NCBI GenBank assembly: GCA_964472545.1 | Contig: CAYYNP010000044.1 | Coordinates: forward strand, 1-44,025 | Reading direction: 5' to 3' | DNA: 44,025 bases | Origin: CAYYNP01 sp964472545 | GTDB taxonomy: Bacteria; Planctomycetota; Planctomycetia; Pirellulales; Thermoguttaceae | In this document: positions 44,014-44,025 of the stretch, piece by piece | Position numbering within the stretch: position 1 is the first letter of the stretch | Layout of the letters: each line of letters opens with the position of its first letter | Program-made: the position numbers and the translations under genes | Notes under the pieces: generated by a model | The model's database searches: none | What the model was told of the DNA's origin: nothing | The model's input: only the letters and a program-made list of their open reading frames with translations

Positions 44014-44025
44014 GTGACGATCTCC
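43975..44025. mobile_element. Probable insertion-sequence terminus (window edge)
   Basis: At TGTAGTGTTTCAACTC the sequence leaves the conserved protease end (expected to continue after ITK). It begins with TGTAGTGTTTC, which resembles IS21-type termini as I remember them. Only 51 bp are visible, so the family and the transposase cannot be confirmed. The window ends inside it. Confidence 0.4.

Overview
The window looks like a piece of a Planctomycetota chromosome, probably a Pirellulales-type lineage. This rests on recognition of protein families by eye, not on a marker gene. The evidence is high GC, almost every large gene carrying a Sec or Tat export signal, and several families typical of that phylum: PQQ-type propellers fused to a methyltransferase-like domain, Tat-exported Gfo/Idh/MocA proteins, ceramidase-like proteins, UroD-like proteins, heparinase-like lyases, and subtilase-PKD proteins. 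No rRNA, tRNA or cas gene was seen. Both ends lie in insertion-sequence material: a decayed transposase C-terminus at the left (to 366) and an apparent IS terminus from about 43975 at the right. The window may therefore be a whole contig that ends in repeats.

Layout. 623-7685 (minus): heparinase-like lyase, Gfo/Idh/MocA protein, ceramidase-like protein and a Tat-exported TIM-barrel protein, with a 98-bp MITE-like inverted repeat at 3408-3505. 7704-8540: a gene graveyard with a transposase N-terminus, the C-terminal end of a PQQ propeller, and a carbohydrate-binding-like fragment. 8699-10280 (plus): a GH117/GH43-type propeller glycosidase, then a sulfatase fragment. 10598-17849 (plus): a tight operon of GH57, beta-helix protein, UroD-like, Na+/solute symporter and UroD-like. 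It is closed by a REP-like inverted repeat. 18070-31916 (minus): a GH2 split by one in-frame TGA, a second beta-helix protein, a second heparinase-like protein and two PQQ-propeller proteins. 32628-41663 (plus): an exported series of LamG-like/alpha-beta hydrolase, GH123-like glycosidase, a third heparinase-like lyase and a second alpha-beta hydrolase. 41557-41784: a three-repeat CRISPR array with a partial fourth repeat, fused on both sides to truncated genes. 41776-43974: a subtilase C-terminal fragment followed by five PKD domains.

Working together (inference). The exported lyases, beta-helix proteins, GH2, GH117-like and GH123-like enzymes suit stepwise breakdown of complex, probably acidic or sulfated, polysaccharides outside the cytoplasm. 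The symporter would import products, and the unexported GH57 and two UroD-like proteins would act inside. The UroD-symporter-UroD arrangement is the most coherent candidate for an uncharacterised pathway. The CRISPR junction is the most unusual piece of structure, but it could be either a real rearrangement or an assembly chimera. Transposase, sulfatase, PQQ and secreted-protein remnants are scattered between the operons, so this is a reshuffled accessory region.
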